Source: Sphingobacteriales bacterium | GTDB lineage: Bacteria; Bacteroidota; Bacteroidia; Chitinophagales; JADIYW01 | Reading direction: 5' to 3' | DNA: 64,000 nt | Assembly: GCA_016721245.1 (NCBI GenBank) | Contig: JADKIQ010000012.1 | Coordinates: 72,032 to 136,031 of the forward strand | In this document: positions 17,403-26,018 of the stretch, piece after piece | Layout: the number at the start of each line of letters is the position of its first letter | Numbering within the stretch: the stretch's first letter is position 1 | Translations under genes and position numbers: made by a program | Notes under the pieces: generated by a model | The model's database searches: none | What the model saw: only the letters and a program-made list of their open reading frames with translations | What the model was told of the DNA's origin: nothing

Positions 17403-17732
17403 TTATTTAATTATTGGAATGTTATTTATTTCAGCTACTACATTATCTTCAAAATAGATTTCTATTGACTGGTAATAATTACTTGAGCCTGGTAGTTCTT
17501 CTGTGTATTCAACAGTTTGAGGATTGTTTACCAGTATATGATTTGCAGTGTATTCCAGATTTAATAATAATATTTCAGGATTTATGCCTTGAGGTACTCT
17601 TTTAACTAGTAAGGCCTGTCTGTTTTCACCATTAAATTCTATAACAACATGCAATGTTCCGCCTGGCGTTGGCTGAATGGGTTGTGTATCTACCCATGCT
17701 TCCGATTTGATAATTTTAATTTGATTTCCCAT
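17403..17732 (-). CDS. Small hypothetical protein, 109 residues
   Basis: A soluble, acidic, beta-rich protein without signal peptide. Visible strands include GGTLHVVIEFNGENRQALLV, ILLLNLEYTANHILV and YQSIEIYFEDNVVAEINNI. I recognise no domain. It is the first gene of the run 17732-15432. The upstream stretch 17733-18046 lacks a gene and holds a palindromic repeat and the terminator of the next gene. Confidence 0.6.
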   Translation of the reverse strand: MGNQIKIIKSEAWVDTQPIQPTPGGTLHVVIEFNGENRQALLVKRVPQGINPEILLLNLEYTANHILVNNPQTVEYTEELPGSSNYYQSIEIYFEDNVVAEINNIPIIK

Positions 17733-17918
17733 AGTTTTATGATTTTAATTGCCTACTCTAAATCGTTTTTCGGCTGCCACTTGATTCACAGCAAAAATAT
17801 TTCAATAGGTACTACATGTTAAATTAATTGAGCAAACGGCAATTTAAATGAGTAAACGGTTTTACCTACCTCTTATGTCCACTCAAAGAAGGGGAGATTA
17901 GGATTGTGATTCTCATTG

Positions 17919-17958
17919 TCGGGATTTCTCTCCGCCAGCCTGCGGATCGAGATGACGT
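17919..17958. repeat. REP-like palindrome
   Basis: GATTTCTCTCCGC / GCGGATCGAGAT form an imperfect inverted repeat around CAGCCT. This resembles the GTCATCTCGA...GAGAGATC type of extragenic palindromes found in many bacterial genomes. A degenerate AAGGGGAGATTAGGATTG just before it faintly recalls the dispersed repeat at 10041. Confidence 0.4.
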
Positions 17959-17984
17959 GGGGTTCATTGGCAGGATCCTGGAGA

Positions 17985-18010
17985 TAAAAAAGCCACGCTT
18001 TCGCGTGGCT
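17985..18010 (-). terminator. Terminator of the DUF3276 gene
   Basis: The stem AGCCACGC/GCGTGGCT (17991-17998 with 18003-18010) is followed on the minus strand by a T6 run, 37 bases after the stop codon. Confidence 0.8.
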
Positions 18011-18046
18011 TAATTCAGTCTTAGTTCAATCTGTACCCTGTTTATC

Positions 18047-18493
18047 TTAATCCCATTTGTCCACTTCATCGTTGTGGGCCGGGTTTACAATAGTAGATGT
18101 TGGCGGCGGTGTTACCACTTTTTCTTCTTGAGTAACTTCGTCTTCCGTTGCTTTCTCTTCTGCTACTGCGTAGTTGTCTTGTCTCGTATACTGACCTTCT
18201 TCGTAGTCGTCGTGGTTGTGTGCATCGAAATCGTAATCCGGCAGCAATTCCGTTTTGATATAATCTACGGTTTCCTGCATCGCATTTACAAACTTCATGA
18301 AATCTTCTTTGTAAATAAAGATTTTGTGACGCTCATACGTATCATCGTCCGCACGTTTTTTACTTTCTGTAATCGTTAAGTAATAATCGTTTGCTCTGGT
18401 CGTACGTACATCAAAAAAATACGTTCTTCTTTTTCCTGCTCTTACTCTCTTAGAGTACACGCCGTTTTTGTCAAAATTTTTGTCGTTCTCCAC
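18047..18493 (-). CDS. DUF3276 family PUR-like nucleic-acid-binding protein
   Basis: 148 residues. The conserved core (residues about 10-90) reads VYSKRVRAGKRRTYFFDVR, ANDYYLTITESKK, and HKIFIYKEDFMKF. This is the Bacteroidota/spirochaete PUR-alpha-like domain that binds single-stranded or double-stranded nucleic acid. An acidic, low-complexity tail rich in Glu, Asp, Thr and Pro follows. It is a stand-alone gene with a strong terminator. Family knowledge supports nucleic-acid binding, but the cellular role is not established. Confidence 0.88.
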   Translation of the reverse strand: MENDKNFDKNGVYSKRVRAGKRRTYFFDVRTTRANDYYLTITESKKRADDDTYERHKIFIYKEDFMKFVNAMQETVDYIKTELLPDYDFDAHNHDDYEEGQYTRQDNYAVAEEKATEDEVTQEEKVVTPPPTSTIVNPAHNDEVDKWD

Positions 18494-18597
18494 TTTCTTA
18501 CAATTTTATTGTTCACAATGATATTCCAAAAAATACATCTATAAAAATTAAGTAGTCAACACCAAATATTCAATGTTAATAACCACTCTGCTTTTTG

Positions 18598-20394
18598 TTA
18601 AACCTCATTCGGCTCTGCTGTTTGCTGCAATTGATAAATGTCATAATAAATGCCTTTTTTATCCATCAGTTCCGCATGATTTCCTTGTTCAATAATCTTT
18701 CCATCATCTAACACCAAAATTTTATCAAAGTTCATAATAGCAAAAATCCGGTGTGTTATAAAGATGACGGTTTTGTCCTGCAGCGTTGCATACAAATTGT
18801 CGAGAATCGTTTTTTCTGTTTTGGCATCTACCGCAGAAAGACAGTCGTCGAGCAGCGCCACTTCGGGATTTTTAATCAGAGAGCGGGCAATGGAAATACG
18901 TTGTTTTTGTCCGCCGGATAGCATAACACCGCGTTCGCCCACAATGGTCTCGTACTTTTTAGGTAGCTGTAAAATATCATTGTGTACATGCGCAATTTCC
19001 GCGTATTTTTCTACCTGCTGTTGCGCATCCTCAGGTTTGATTTCACTTCCAAACAGTATGTTGTTTTTCACCGTGTCTGAAAATAGAAAAACATCCTGCG
19101 GAGTGTATCCGATTTTTTCCCGATACCCTGCGAGGTCGATATTTTTGATATTGTGACCGTTGATAGTGAGTGAACCATTTTCCACCTCGTAGGTGCGCAG
19201 CAACAATTCTGCAATGGTGGATTTTCCGCTGCCGGTTTTCCCAACGATGGCAATTTTCTCGCCCTTTGGGATGCTGAAATTTATATCACTGAGTGCCTGA
19301 ATGCCGGTATCCGGATATACAAATGTTACGTGATTAAATTGGATGGTTTCAATTTCGTTTAAAGCAACGCTGGGACGATTGATGATTTCGTTTTTATCTT
19401 CCAGAAAATTATTGATGCGTTTTTGCGAAGCTTCCGCGCGCTGCACCAGCGATACACACCAGCCCAGTGATGCTACGGGCCAGGTAAGCATGTTGATATA
19501 AAATACGAACTCGGCAATATTTCCTGCGGTAAAACTGCCTTTGTTGACTTCAATCCCGCCGATATAGACTACCAGCAATGTACTTAAACCGATGAGCAAC
19601 ATCATGAGCGGTGCAAAGAAAGAATCTACTTTTGCCAAAGAAATATTCTGGTTTTTGTAATCGTCGCTGGCCATGTAAAACTCCTGTTGTATTTGTTTGT
19701 CGATGGCAAAGGATTGTATGACGCGCACGCCGGAAAAAACTTCCTGCGCACGGGTGGTCAAACCTGAAAGTGCAATAGAAATGGCTTCGCTTTTTTTATT
19801 GATGATGTCGCTTACTTTATAAATGGAAAATACCAGCAGCGGCAAAGGTAGCAGTACGAGAAAACTCAGGTAGGCGTTGATGTTGAACATCACGTAAATT
19901 ACCATGGTAAACAAGGCTCCGGTATTGATGAAGTACATGATGGCGGGACCGATGTACATTCTGACCCGCGATACGTCTTCACTGATACGGCTCATTAAAT
20001 CGCCGGTATTGTTGCGCTTGTAGAAAGAGGTATTCAGTCGCTGGTATTGTTGATAGAGTTCATTTTTCTGGTCGTATTCTACTTTTCGTGACATTACGAT
20101 GATGGTTTGCCGCATAAAAAACATCAGCAGACCTTTTATAATGGAGGTGATGAAAATGATTACAGAAAAAAAGATGATGTAGTACCTGAAATGTATTTTG
20201 AATTCGGATTGTGCCGCAAATCCGTCTGCCAGACGATAGCTTGCCAGATTTTCTATCACGATATCGATGGCATACCGGATATATTCGGGCATGTATAAAC
20301 CGAAAATGTTGGAGCTAATCACGAATAGGATTCCAAGGATTAACAGCCATTTATACTTCAGGAAATATTTATTTACCGCGCGTAGTTCTTTCAT
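18598..20394 (-). CDS. ABC transporter, fused permease and ATPase (MsbA/multidrug type)
   Basis: About 598 residues from the ATG at 20394; an in-frame GTG at 20412 adds six residues. Six membrane helices (residues about 15-320) form the exporter permease. The nucleotide-binding domain has Walker A VGKTGSGKST, signature LSGGQKQR, Walker B VALLDDCLSAVD and the switch His in FITHRIFAI. A half-transporter of this layout works as a homodimer or heterodimer in the inner membrane, exporting lipids or drugs. Here the Walker B acid is followed by Asp (LLDD) instead of the usual Glu, so this site may be catalytically weak, as in the degenerate half of heterodimeric exporters. Confidence 0.92.
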   Translation of the reverse strand: MKELRAVNKYFLKYKWLLILGILFVISSNIFGLYMPEYIRYAIDIVIENLASYRLADGFAAQSEFKIHFRYYIIFFSVIIFITSIIKGLLMFFMRQTIIVMSRKVEYDQKNELYQQYQRLNTSFYKRNNTGDLMSRISEDVSRVRMYIGPAIMYFINTGALFTMVIYVMFNINAYLSFLVLLPLPLLVFSIYKVSDIINKKSEAISIALSGLTTRAQEVFSGVRVIQSFAIDKQIQQEFYMASDDYKNQNISLAKVDSFFAPLMMLLIGLSTLLVVYIGGIEVNKGSFTAGNIAEFVFYINMLTWPVASLGWCVSLVQRAEASQKRINNFLEDKNEIINRPSVALNEIETIQFNHVTFVYPDTGIQALSDINFSIPKGEKIAIVGKTGSGKSTIAELLLRTYEVENGSLTINGHNIKNIDLAGYREKIGYTPQDVFLFSDTVKNNILFGSEIKPEDAQQQVEKYAEIAHVHNDILQLPKKYETIVGERGVMLSGGQKQRISIARSLIKNPEVALLDDCLSAVDAKTEKTILDNLYATLQDKTVIFITHRIFAIMNFDKILVLDDGKIIEQGNHAELMDKKGIYYDIYQLQQTAEPNEV

Positions 20395-20475
20395 CTTCAC
20401 AAAAATAAACACAAAAGTTGCAAAATAGTTATGTATAGATTTTTATTTGACAGGTTTCTCATTTATTAATTCATG

Positions 20476-20555
20476 ACCTCACCCTGTCGAGCAAAGCTCG
20501 ACTTCCCTCTCCATATGGAGAGGGTGGTTCCGACAAAGTCGGAATCGGGTGAGGT
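20476..20555. repeat. Cloverleaf-forming REP-like element, copy 2
   Basis: The outer stem ACCTCACCC/GGGTGAGGT (20476-20484 with 20547-20555) encloses GTCGAGC/GCTCGAC, the palindrome CCCTCTCCAT/ATGGAGAGGG and TTCCGAC/GTCGGAA. The outer and middle parts match copy 1 at 7584. Both side arms differ in sequence but still pair, so structure is kept by compensating changes. Confidence 0.7.
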
Positions 20556-20631
20556 AAATCGACAGCTTCTCTTTATAATAAAATAACATCATTCTTTAAT
20601 TTTCCGTTTCCATTATTCTGCAATTAAAACC

Positions 20632-20639
20632 TATCTTTG
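20632..20639 (+). promoter_or_regulatory. -7 box of the nusB promoter
   Basis: TATCTTTG matches TAnnTTTG and is followed by GCA, 23 bases before the nusB start. No convincing TTG is seen at the -33 position. Confidence 0.5.
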
Positions 20640-20661
20640 CATCCAAAGTTCATTATCTCTT

Positions 20662-21609
20662 ATGATTACCAGAAGAAGCGTTCGAATAAAAGCCATGCAG
20701 TATATTTATGCATACGAGACTACCGCTTCAGCGCCTGCCTCTCAGTTTCAGAATTTCTTAGAAAAAAGTATCTTATCGGTGAAAGAGCAGTATCTGTATT
20801 TATTGTTGTCTATTCGCGAAGTAGCCAATTTTGTGGAAACGGATGCAAAAATCAAGGCCGGCAAGCACATTAAGAATGAGAAGGATAAAAACTTCAATAC
20901 CAAATTACTCAGCAATGTGATTATTCAGTACCTGAATAATGATAAAGAATTTGAACTCGAAGTCAAAAATGCGGGTGTGGCAAGCTTGCTGGATGACGAT
21001 AATATTCGTCAGCTGTACAAAAAAATGACGGATGCGAAGGAATATAATGAGTACCTGACAAATGGTTTGGAGTTTAATGTGGAAGAAGACAGAGCTATCG
21101 TTACTTTTTTGTTAGACAATATCCTGCTTGAGGATGAGAACTTCAGTACCAACATGGACGAATTATTCACCAACTGGATGGATGATGCTGAATTTGTAAT
21201 AGAAGCCGTGCATGAAGTGATACAGAAAAGCAAAAATCAATTAAAACTGCACCTGGAAAAAGGTAACCTGAAAGATAAATTTAAAGAACTGACACAGTTT
21301 GGTATTGATTTGTTTAACGAAACCATCAGCAACAAGAAAGAACACTACAAAATTATAGAGCCGAAACTGAAAAACTGGGAAACTGACCGTCTGGCGATTA
21401 TTGATGTGATTCTGATCAGAATGGCTGTATCCGAATTTTTGTATTTTCCGAGCATTCCGGTGAAAGTGACCATTAACGAATACCTGGATATCGCTAAAGA
21501 ATACAGTACCCCTAAAAGCAAAGATTTCATTAATGGCGTGCTGGATTCCCTGATGCGGGAGATGAAAACGAACGACCAGTTGAACAAGACCGGTCGAGGC
21601 TTGCTTTAA
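20662..21609 (+). CDS. nusB: Transcription antitermination factor NusB
   Basis: 315 residues, the long form found in Bacteroidota. The N-terminus MITRRSVRIKAMQYIYAYET is the first NusB helix. The C-terminal half (residues about 215-305) carries the conserved DRLAIIDVILIRMAVSEFLY, IPVKVTINEYLDIAKEYSTP and SKDFINGVLDSL. NusB binds boxA RNA with NusE/S10 in antitermination of rRNA operons. The middle insertion is charged and helical. A Bacteroidota-type -7 box lies just upstream. Confidence 0.93.
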   Translation: MITRRSVRIKAMQYIYAYETTASAPASQFQNFLEKSILSVKEQYLYLLLSIREVANFVETDAKIKAGKHIKNEKDKNFNTKLLSNVIIQYLNNDKEFELEVKNAGVASLLDDDNIRQLYKKMTDAKEYNEYLTNGLEFNVEEDRAIVTFLLDNILLEDENFSTNMDELFTNWMDDAEFVIEAVHEVIQKSKNQLKLHLEKGNLKDKFKELTQFGIDLFNETISNKKEHYKIIEPKLKNWETDRLAIIDVILIRMAVSEFLYFPSIPVKVTINEYLDIAKEYSTPKSKDFINGVLDSLMREMKTNDQLNKTGRGLL

Positions 21610-21615
21610 ATCTTT

Positions 21616-21675
21616 AAATACCACAATTTGGGTATGTGCCGCATTGCTTGGGGTGTGTACATTGCATATGTACTT
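21616..21675 (+). promoter_or_regulatory. Shared upstream element, copy 1 (before the FKBP gene)
   Basis: AAATACCACAATTTGGGTAT holds the inverted repeat ATACC-N8-GGTAT. It is followed by GTGCCGCATTGC, then ACATTGCATATGTACTTA. Nearly the same block occurs at 23267-23328 before the repeat-protein gene. Both lie about 100 bases before the ATG, so a shared regulator or promoter is likely. Confidence 0.55.
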
Positions 21676-21718
21676 ACAGAGAACACATAACCTTCTCCTG
21701 AAATCTAAATACTTTTAA

Positions 21719-22813
21719 ATGAAAAAAATAGTTTCTTTATTTTTTGCAATTGCATTTTTATTCTCACTATTGGATGTATATGCTGATGAACAAGCATTTC
21801 TGTCAACGAATAAAAAGAAAAAAGGGGTGATTACCACGGCGTCTGGTTTGCAATACGAAATTATAAAAAATGGAAACGGACAAAAGCCAAGCACTGCTAA
21901 TCAGGTAAGAGTGCATTATATTGGTACGTTAATCAACGGAACTGAGTTTGACAATTCTTATAAAAGAGGCGCTGCACCTACCGTATTTCCTTTGAATGCC
22001 GTAATTACAGGCTGGCAGGAAGGATTACAATTGATGAATGTAGGCAGCACATACAAATTTTATATTCCGTCTGCCTTAGCTTATGGAAAAAACGGAATGG
22101 GGAAGTTGATTCAACCAAATGAAACCTTGATTTTTACCGTGGATTTAGTTGGTATTTTAGGCGTTGATGATCCTGAAGCTCCTCAAAATAAACTAAATAA
22201 TCCGTCAGTTGAAAAGCCTGTGCAAACTGAAACTCAAAAGCGGGAAACCATTCAACGTCAAAAAAACATACAAACCAAACCGGCAGTCTCCGCAACAACA
22301 ACAGCTGCTTCAACCAATGTTGCTGCTACAACGAATGAGTTTAATCCAAAATTATTTGAAGCGGATATCTACACGATACTTACAAATCCGAATAATAATT
22401 TTAAAAACATTATTGGTGAAGAAATTAAATCGCTGGAAAAGAATTATTATTCAACAAATTACAAAACAACTGCAAACATCTCAGGTGTGGGCGAAGGTGA
22501 AAAAATAATAAAATATTCCACAGAGAAAAAATGGGTGTATTATGCAGAATCCGGTGGAATGAGCAAGCAAAATGCAAATGAGTTAATAGATAAATTTTTA
22601 AAGGAATTTAAAAAACTAAAATTACCTTATACCTACACAGAAACGGTTCAATACAATCTTGCTACACGCAGATTAATTACATTTAATTTTTTCAATGAAT
22701 ATAAACAACCGCTAGGTATGGATATGGATATTGATGGTTTAGCAGGAAGTGACACAGAAGGTGCCGGCTGGCAAATCACAATAAGAGTATCAAAGAAAAT
22801 AAGTGCTTTATAA
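21719..22813 (+). CDS. Secreted FKBP-type peptidyl-prolyl isomerase with C-terminal extension
   Basis: 364 residues with a signal peptide (about 1-22). The FKBP domain spans residues about 36-145: TASGLQYEIIKNGNGQKP, VRVHYIGTLINGTEFDNS, VITGWQEGLQLMNVGSTYKF, IPSALAYG, ETLIFTVDLVGI. It should catalyse prolyl isomerisation in the periplasm, assisting folding. A Gln/Thr/Ala linker follows, then a 140-residue C-terminal domain (from about 215) that I cannot assign. The next gene, a small membrane protein, starts nine bases on, so the two are probably co-transcribed from the element at 21616. Confidence 0.88.
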   Translation: MKKIVSLFFAIAFLFSLLDVYADEQAFLSTNKKKKGVITTASGLQYEIIKNGNGQKPSTANQVRVHYIGTLINGTEFDNSYKRGAAPTVFPLNAVITGWQEGLQLMNVGSTYKFYIPSALAYGKNGMGKLIQPNETLIFTVDLVGILGVDDPEAPQNKLNNPSVEKPVQTETQKRETIQRQKNIQTKPAVSATTTAASTNVAATTNEFNPKLFEADIYTILTNPNNNFKNIIGEEIKSLEKNYYSTNYKTTANISGVGEGEKIIKYSTEKKWVYYAESGGMSKQNANELIDKFLKEFKKLKLPYTYTETVQYNLATRRLITFNFFNEYKQPLGMDMDIDGLAGSDTEGAGWQITIRVSKKISAL

Positions 22814-22822
22814 ATTTACAGT

Positions 22823-23263
22823 ATGATAAATAAGGTTGCAATTATTATCTCGCTTTTATCTGCGATTATATTATTGTACTTGGCTAATGTATACAACAAT
22901 AGCTATGAAATTAAATTGATAGCTACAGAAAGAATTAATTATATTCAGCTGGCAGCAGAGAATTTCAGCAAGTTTGGGTTTGTCTGTTGCTTTATAAGTT
23001 GGGTTCTTAGTAATATTATTGCCATTAAAACAAAAAAAACAATCTGGTTGCTAATACCTTTATTATTGACAAGCATAATATCGATTATTATTACTGGTCA
23101 AACAGAAGAAATTTTTAAATTTAAAAAAGCAGAAGGCTTGTGGGAGGGTGGTTTTTCGTTAAGTTACCTGATTGTGTTTTTTACAGTTATTGTGTCAATA
23201 TTGATGATTGGTATTAACTATTTTATTCTTAAGTATTATCTAAACAAAATGATCAAAGTATAA
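22823..23263 (+). CDS. Small four-helix membrane protein
   Basis: 146 residues. Four hydrophobic segments are evident, near residues 5-22, 52-68, 73-92 and 113-137, joined by short charged loops. It resembles nothing I recognise. It lies nine bases after the FKBP gene and is followed directly by the second copy of the shared upstream element. Confidence 0.6.
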   Translation: MINKVAIIISLLSAIILLYLANVYNNSYEIKLIATERINYIQLAAENFSKFGFVCCFISWVLSNIIAIKTKKTIWLLIPLLLTSIISIIITGQTEEIFKFKKAEGLWEGGFSLSYLIVFFTVIVSILMIGINYFILKYYLNKMIKV

Positions 23264-23266
23264 TGC

Positions 23267-23328
23267 AAATACCACTATTTGGGTATGTGTTGCGTTATTT
23301 TTGGTACGTAAATTGCGTATTGTACTAC
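23267..23328 (+). promoter_or_regulatory. Shared upstream element, copy 2 (before the repeat-protein gene)
   Basis: AAATACCACTATTTGGGTAT repeats the ATACC-N8-GGTAT dyad of copy 1, then GTGTTGCGTTAT, then AAATTGCGTATTGTACTA. Spacing to the ATG (about 98 bases) is close to that of copy 1 (about 103). Confidence 0.55.
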
Positions 23329-23364
23329 TAAAACTTTATTTTTATTTCAAAATTCTTTATTTCT

Positions 23365-24804
23365 ATGAGAAAACTCTTTTCATTTCTATTGTTAAGCACG
23401 GTTTTAACAATAAGCTCTTTTGCGGCAGATAATATTTCAAAAGGCACCTCCGTTAAAATTCTGGAAATTGCAAAATCGGATTCTTACTACGAAGAACGTG
23501 CAGATTTGCTAGGCAAAGATGCAAAAGCTGTAAGTGAGTTGGAAAAGAACACCGATGGTTTTTATTCCGGTTCACTGGAAACTACAGATGGCAGAAGTAT
23601 CTTCTTCTCCAGTGTAAAAGTATCTGTGAAGAGCGGAAGCAGCAGTTCGTCTGCAACAACGACTACAAAACCGAAAACAATTACAGGCACAGAATTCAGC
23701 GGCTCTACGATTCCAAAAGGAACCAGATTTAAAGTACTGGAAGTACCATCTGATGATGCTTACTATTCTGACAGAGATGATATAGAAGGCCAAACCGGTA
23801 CCACTACAGCTGAATTAACCTTAGAAGACGGATATACCGGTGGTTCATTAGTATTGGATAATGGTAAAAGCTATTACTTCTATAAAGTGAAAATTGGTAA
23901 ATCGAGCACTACGGCTCCGGCTAAATCAAGTGGCACTAGTACGGCTAAAACAACAACGACTACGACGTCTGCTTCAACTACAGTAAAAACACCAAAATTC
24001 TTAACTGGCACCATTAAAAAAGGAACAGTGGTTTACGTGGCGGAAATCAGTGAGGATGATTCTTATTATAGCGACCGTTATGACCATGTTGGTAAAAAGG
24101 GAAAAATTGGTAAAAGTGATTTGACCATGAAAGAAGGCGGCTGGTATGCCGGCGACTTTTCTTACGATGACGGAAGTACAGCTTATTTTTATAAAGTAAA
24201 ATTCTCGAAAGAACCGGTAGATAAAATAATCAGACCGGTAGATGAAGTAAAATCAACGGATGATGATTACTATTTAGATTATTCAGATGAACCTAAAAAA
24301 GCAGATGTAGGGGAATGGGATGATGCGGCTAATGATGATGATATAAAAGAAGGTGATAAAGTAAAAATAACAGCGGTAAGTCCGGAAGACAGCTATTACG
24401 ACGACAGAGACGAATATGTAGGTAAAGTTGGTGTTGCAGGTGATGATCTGGATTATGTCAGTGACGATAACGGATACGGCGGTTCAGTAACACTGGAAGA
24501 TGGCAGCAAGCCTTATTTCTATCTGGTGAAACTGAAAAAAATCAGCGGCAGTACTTCTACTAAAAAAACGACAAGTAGTTCTTCTTCTTCCTCAAAAACA
24601 ATTGCAAAAGGAACAAAAGTAATGGTTACAGATTTAGATCCTGATGATGGCTTTTATTCAGATAAAGGAAAATATATCCGTAAAAAAGGAAAAGTAGCGG
24701 AAGGTTTAAATAAGCAGGAGGGTGATTATTATTCCGGTAAAATACTGTTTGACGATGGTACAGATGCTTACTTCTTTAAAGTGAAAGTGACCATACTTAA
24801 CTAA
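23365..24804 (+). CDS. Secreted protein with five SH3-like tandem repeats
   Basis: 479 residues with a signal peptide (about 1-20, cut after SFA). Five repeats of roughly 65-75 residues follow, starting near 25, 107, 213, 327 and 410. Each reads KGTxVKVxEIxxDDSYYSDR, GKxGK, then an acidic turn, GGYxGGSL, DDG and YFYKVK. Ser/Thr/Lys-rich linkers separate them. The short beta-rich units resemble bacterial SH3-like folds, but no family is certain. It has no sorting domain or membrane anchor, so it is probably periplasmic or secreted. It shares its upstream element with the FKBP gene. Confidence 0.7.
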   Translation: MRKLFSFLLLSTVLTISSFAADNISKGTSVKILEIAKSDSYYEERADLLGKDAKAVSELEKNTDGFYSGSLETTDGRSIFFSSVKVSVKSGSSSSSATTTTKPKTITGTEFSGSTIPKGTRFKVLEVPSDDAYYSDRDDIEGQTGTTTAELTLEDGYTGGSLVLDNGKSYYFYKVKIGKSSTTAPAKSSGTSTAKTTTTTTSASTTVKTPKFLTGTIKKGTVVYVAEISEDDSYYSDRYDHVGKKGKIGKSDLTMKEGGWYAGDFSYDDGSTAYFYKVKFSKEPVDKIIRPVDEVKSTDDDYYLDYSDEPKKADVGEWDDAANDDDIKEGDKVKITAVSPEDSYYDDRDEYVGKVGVAGDDLDYVSDDNGYGGSVTLEDGSKPYFYLVKLKKISGSTSTKKTTSSSSSSSKTIAKGTKVMVTDLDPDDGFYSDKGKYIRKKGKVAEGLNKQEGDYYSGKILFDDGTDAYFFKVKVTILN

Positions 24805-24848
24805 AAGCAGTTCACTATAAAAATTAAAAATCGGATAAGTTTCTTTAC

Positions 24849-26015
24849 TTGTCAGATTTTTTTATTTTCAATCATGCAAAAATAAAAAAGCCATTAATTG
24901 CAATAGTAGTAGTTGCAATTATTTATTTCGTTTTACCCGGATTCGTGCAAAAGGGATTGAAGTATAACTTCGCCGATGTAGATGATTACAAGATTTTTGA
25001 AAAACATACCATTGCTAAATCCGGCACGCCAAAACCCTGGCAAATTGCTGAAGGCTACAACAAAAAAGCACCTTCTGCAGAATTACTGAATATGTTTGAT
25101 GAACGTCAAACCTGTGCTTATCTGGTGATAAAAGATGGCAAGTTATTGTATGAACGCTACGCACAGGATTATGATAAGGAAACGATTTCCGGGTCTTTTT
25201 CTATGGCAAAAACAGTAAATGCTTTGCTCATTGGGAAATTACTGGAACAGGGCAAGATAACTTCACTGGATGACGATGTGAAAAAATATGTGCCCGAACT
25301 AACGCAAATTCCGGCGGGTAAACTGAAAATAAAAGATGTTATAACGATGAGCGGAAATATCGACTGGACAGAATCGTATATGAATATTTTTTCGCTGACG
25401 GCAGCTTCTTATTACGGAGATAATTTAAACGATTTGATGGCAAAACTGAAACTGAGAGACGATAATCAACAGGGGAAACTATATGAATATCAGAGCTGCT
25501 GCACGCAGATTTTAGGATACATCATTAAAAACGTGACAAAGAAATCGCTGGCAGAAAATGCCAATGAATATTTGTGGCAGCCACTGGGAGCGGAGAGTGA
25601 TGCCATCTGGAGTACAGATAAAAACGGTATGGAAAAATCATTCTGCTGCATCAATGCCACCGCCAGAGATTTTGCGCGTCTGGGACAAATGGTATTGCAG
25701 CATGGTAAATGGGATTCCGTTCAGGTGATAGATTCCAATTACATTAAAGCAATGACCACACCTGCTTCCTACCTCAAGGATGAAAAAGGAAATACCTGTG
25801 ACTGGTATGGTTATCAAACCTGGATGATTAATTACAAAGGGCATCAGATACCTTATTTCAGAGGAATTTTAGGTCAGTTTATTTTTGTAGTGCCGGATGA
25901 AAATATGGTCATTGTTCGTTTGGGTAAAAAAATCAAACGCGATCCGGATGATCCTAAATATCAGAATGATGATATCCGCAACTACATAGAAGCGGGATTA
26001 CAGGTGATAAAATAA
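24849..26015 (+). CDS. Serine hydrolase (beta-lactamase/class C family)
   Basis: 388 residues. An N-terminal membrane anchor (about 14-32) precedes the catalytic domain. The nucleophile motif SxxK is SMAK (Ser118-Lys121), and LYEYQSCCTQILGYII supplies the Tyr of the Yx(N/S) motif. Relatives include penicillin-binding proteins, esterases and 6-aminohexanoate-type hydrolases, so the substrate cannot be told. It should face the periplasm. Only a TTG at 24849 is available as start in frame near the expected N-terminus; no ATG fits, so the start is uncertain. Confidence 0.85.
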   Translation: MSDFFIFNHAKIKKPLIAIVVVAIIYFVLPGFVQKGLKYNFADVDDYKIFEKHTIAKSGTPKPWQIAEGYNKKAPSAELLNMFDERQTCAYLVIKDGKLLYERYAQDYDKETISGSFSMAKTVNALLIGKLLEQGKITSLDDDVKKYVPELTQIPAGKLKIKDVITMSGNIDWTESYMNIFSLTAASYYGDNLNDLMAKLKLRDDNQQGKLYEYQSCCTQILGYIIKNVTKKSLAENANEYLWQPLGAESDAIWSTDKNGMEKSFCCINATARDFARLGQMVLQHGKWDSVQVIDSNYIKAMTTPASYLKDEKGNTCDWYGYQTWMINYKGHQIPYFRGILGQFIFVVPDENMVIVRLGKKIKRDPDDPKYQNDDIRNYIEAGLQVIK

Positions 26016-26018
26016 ATC

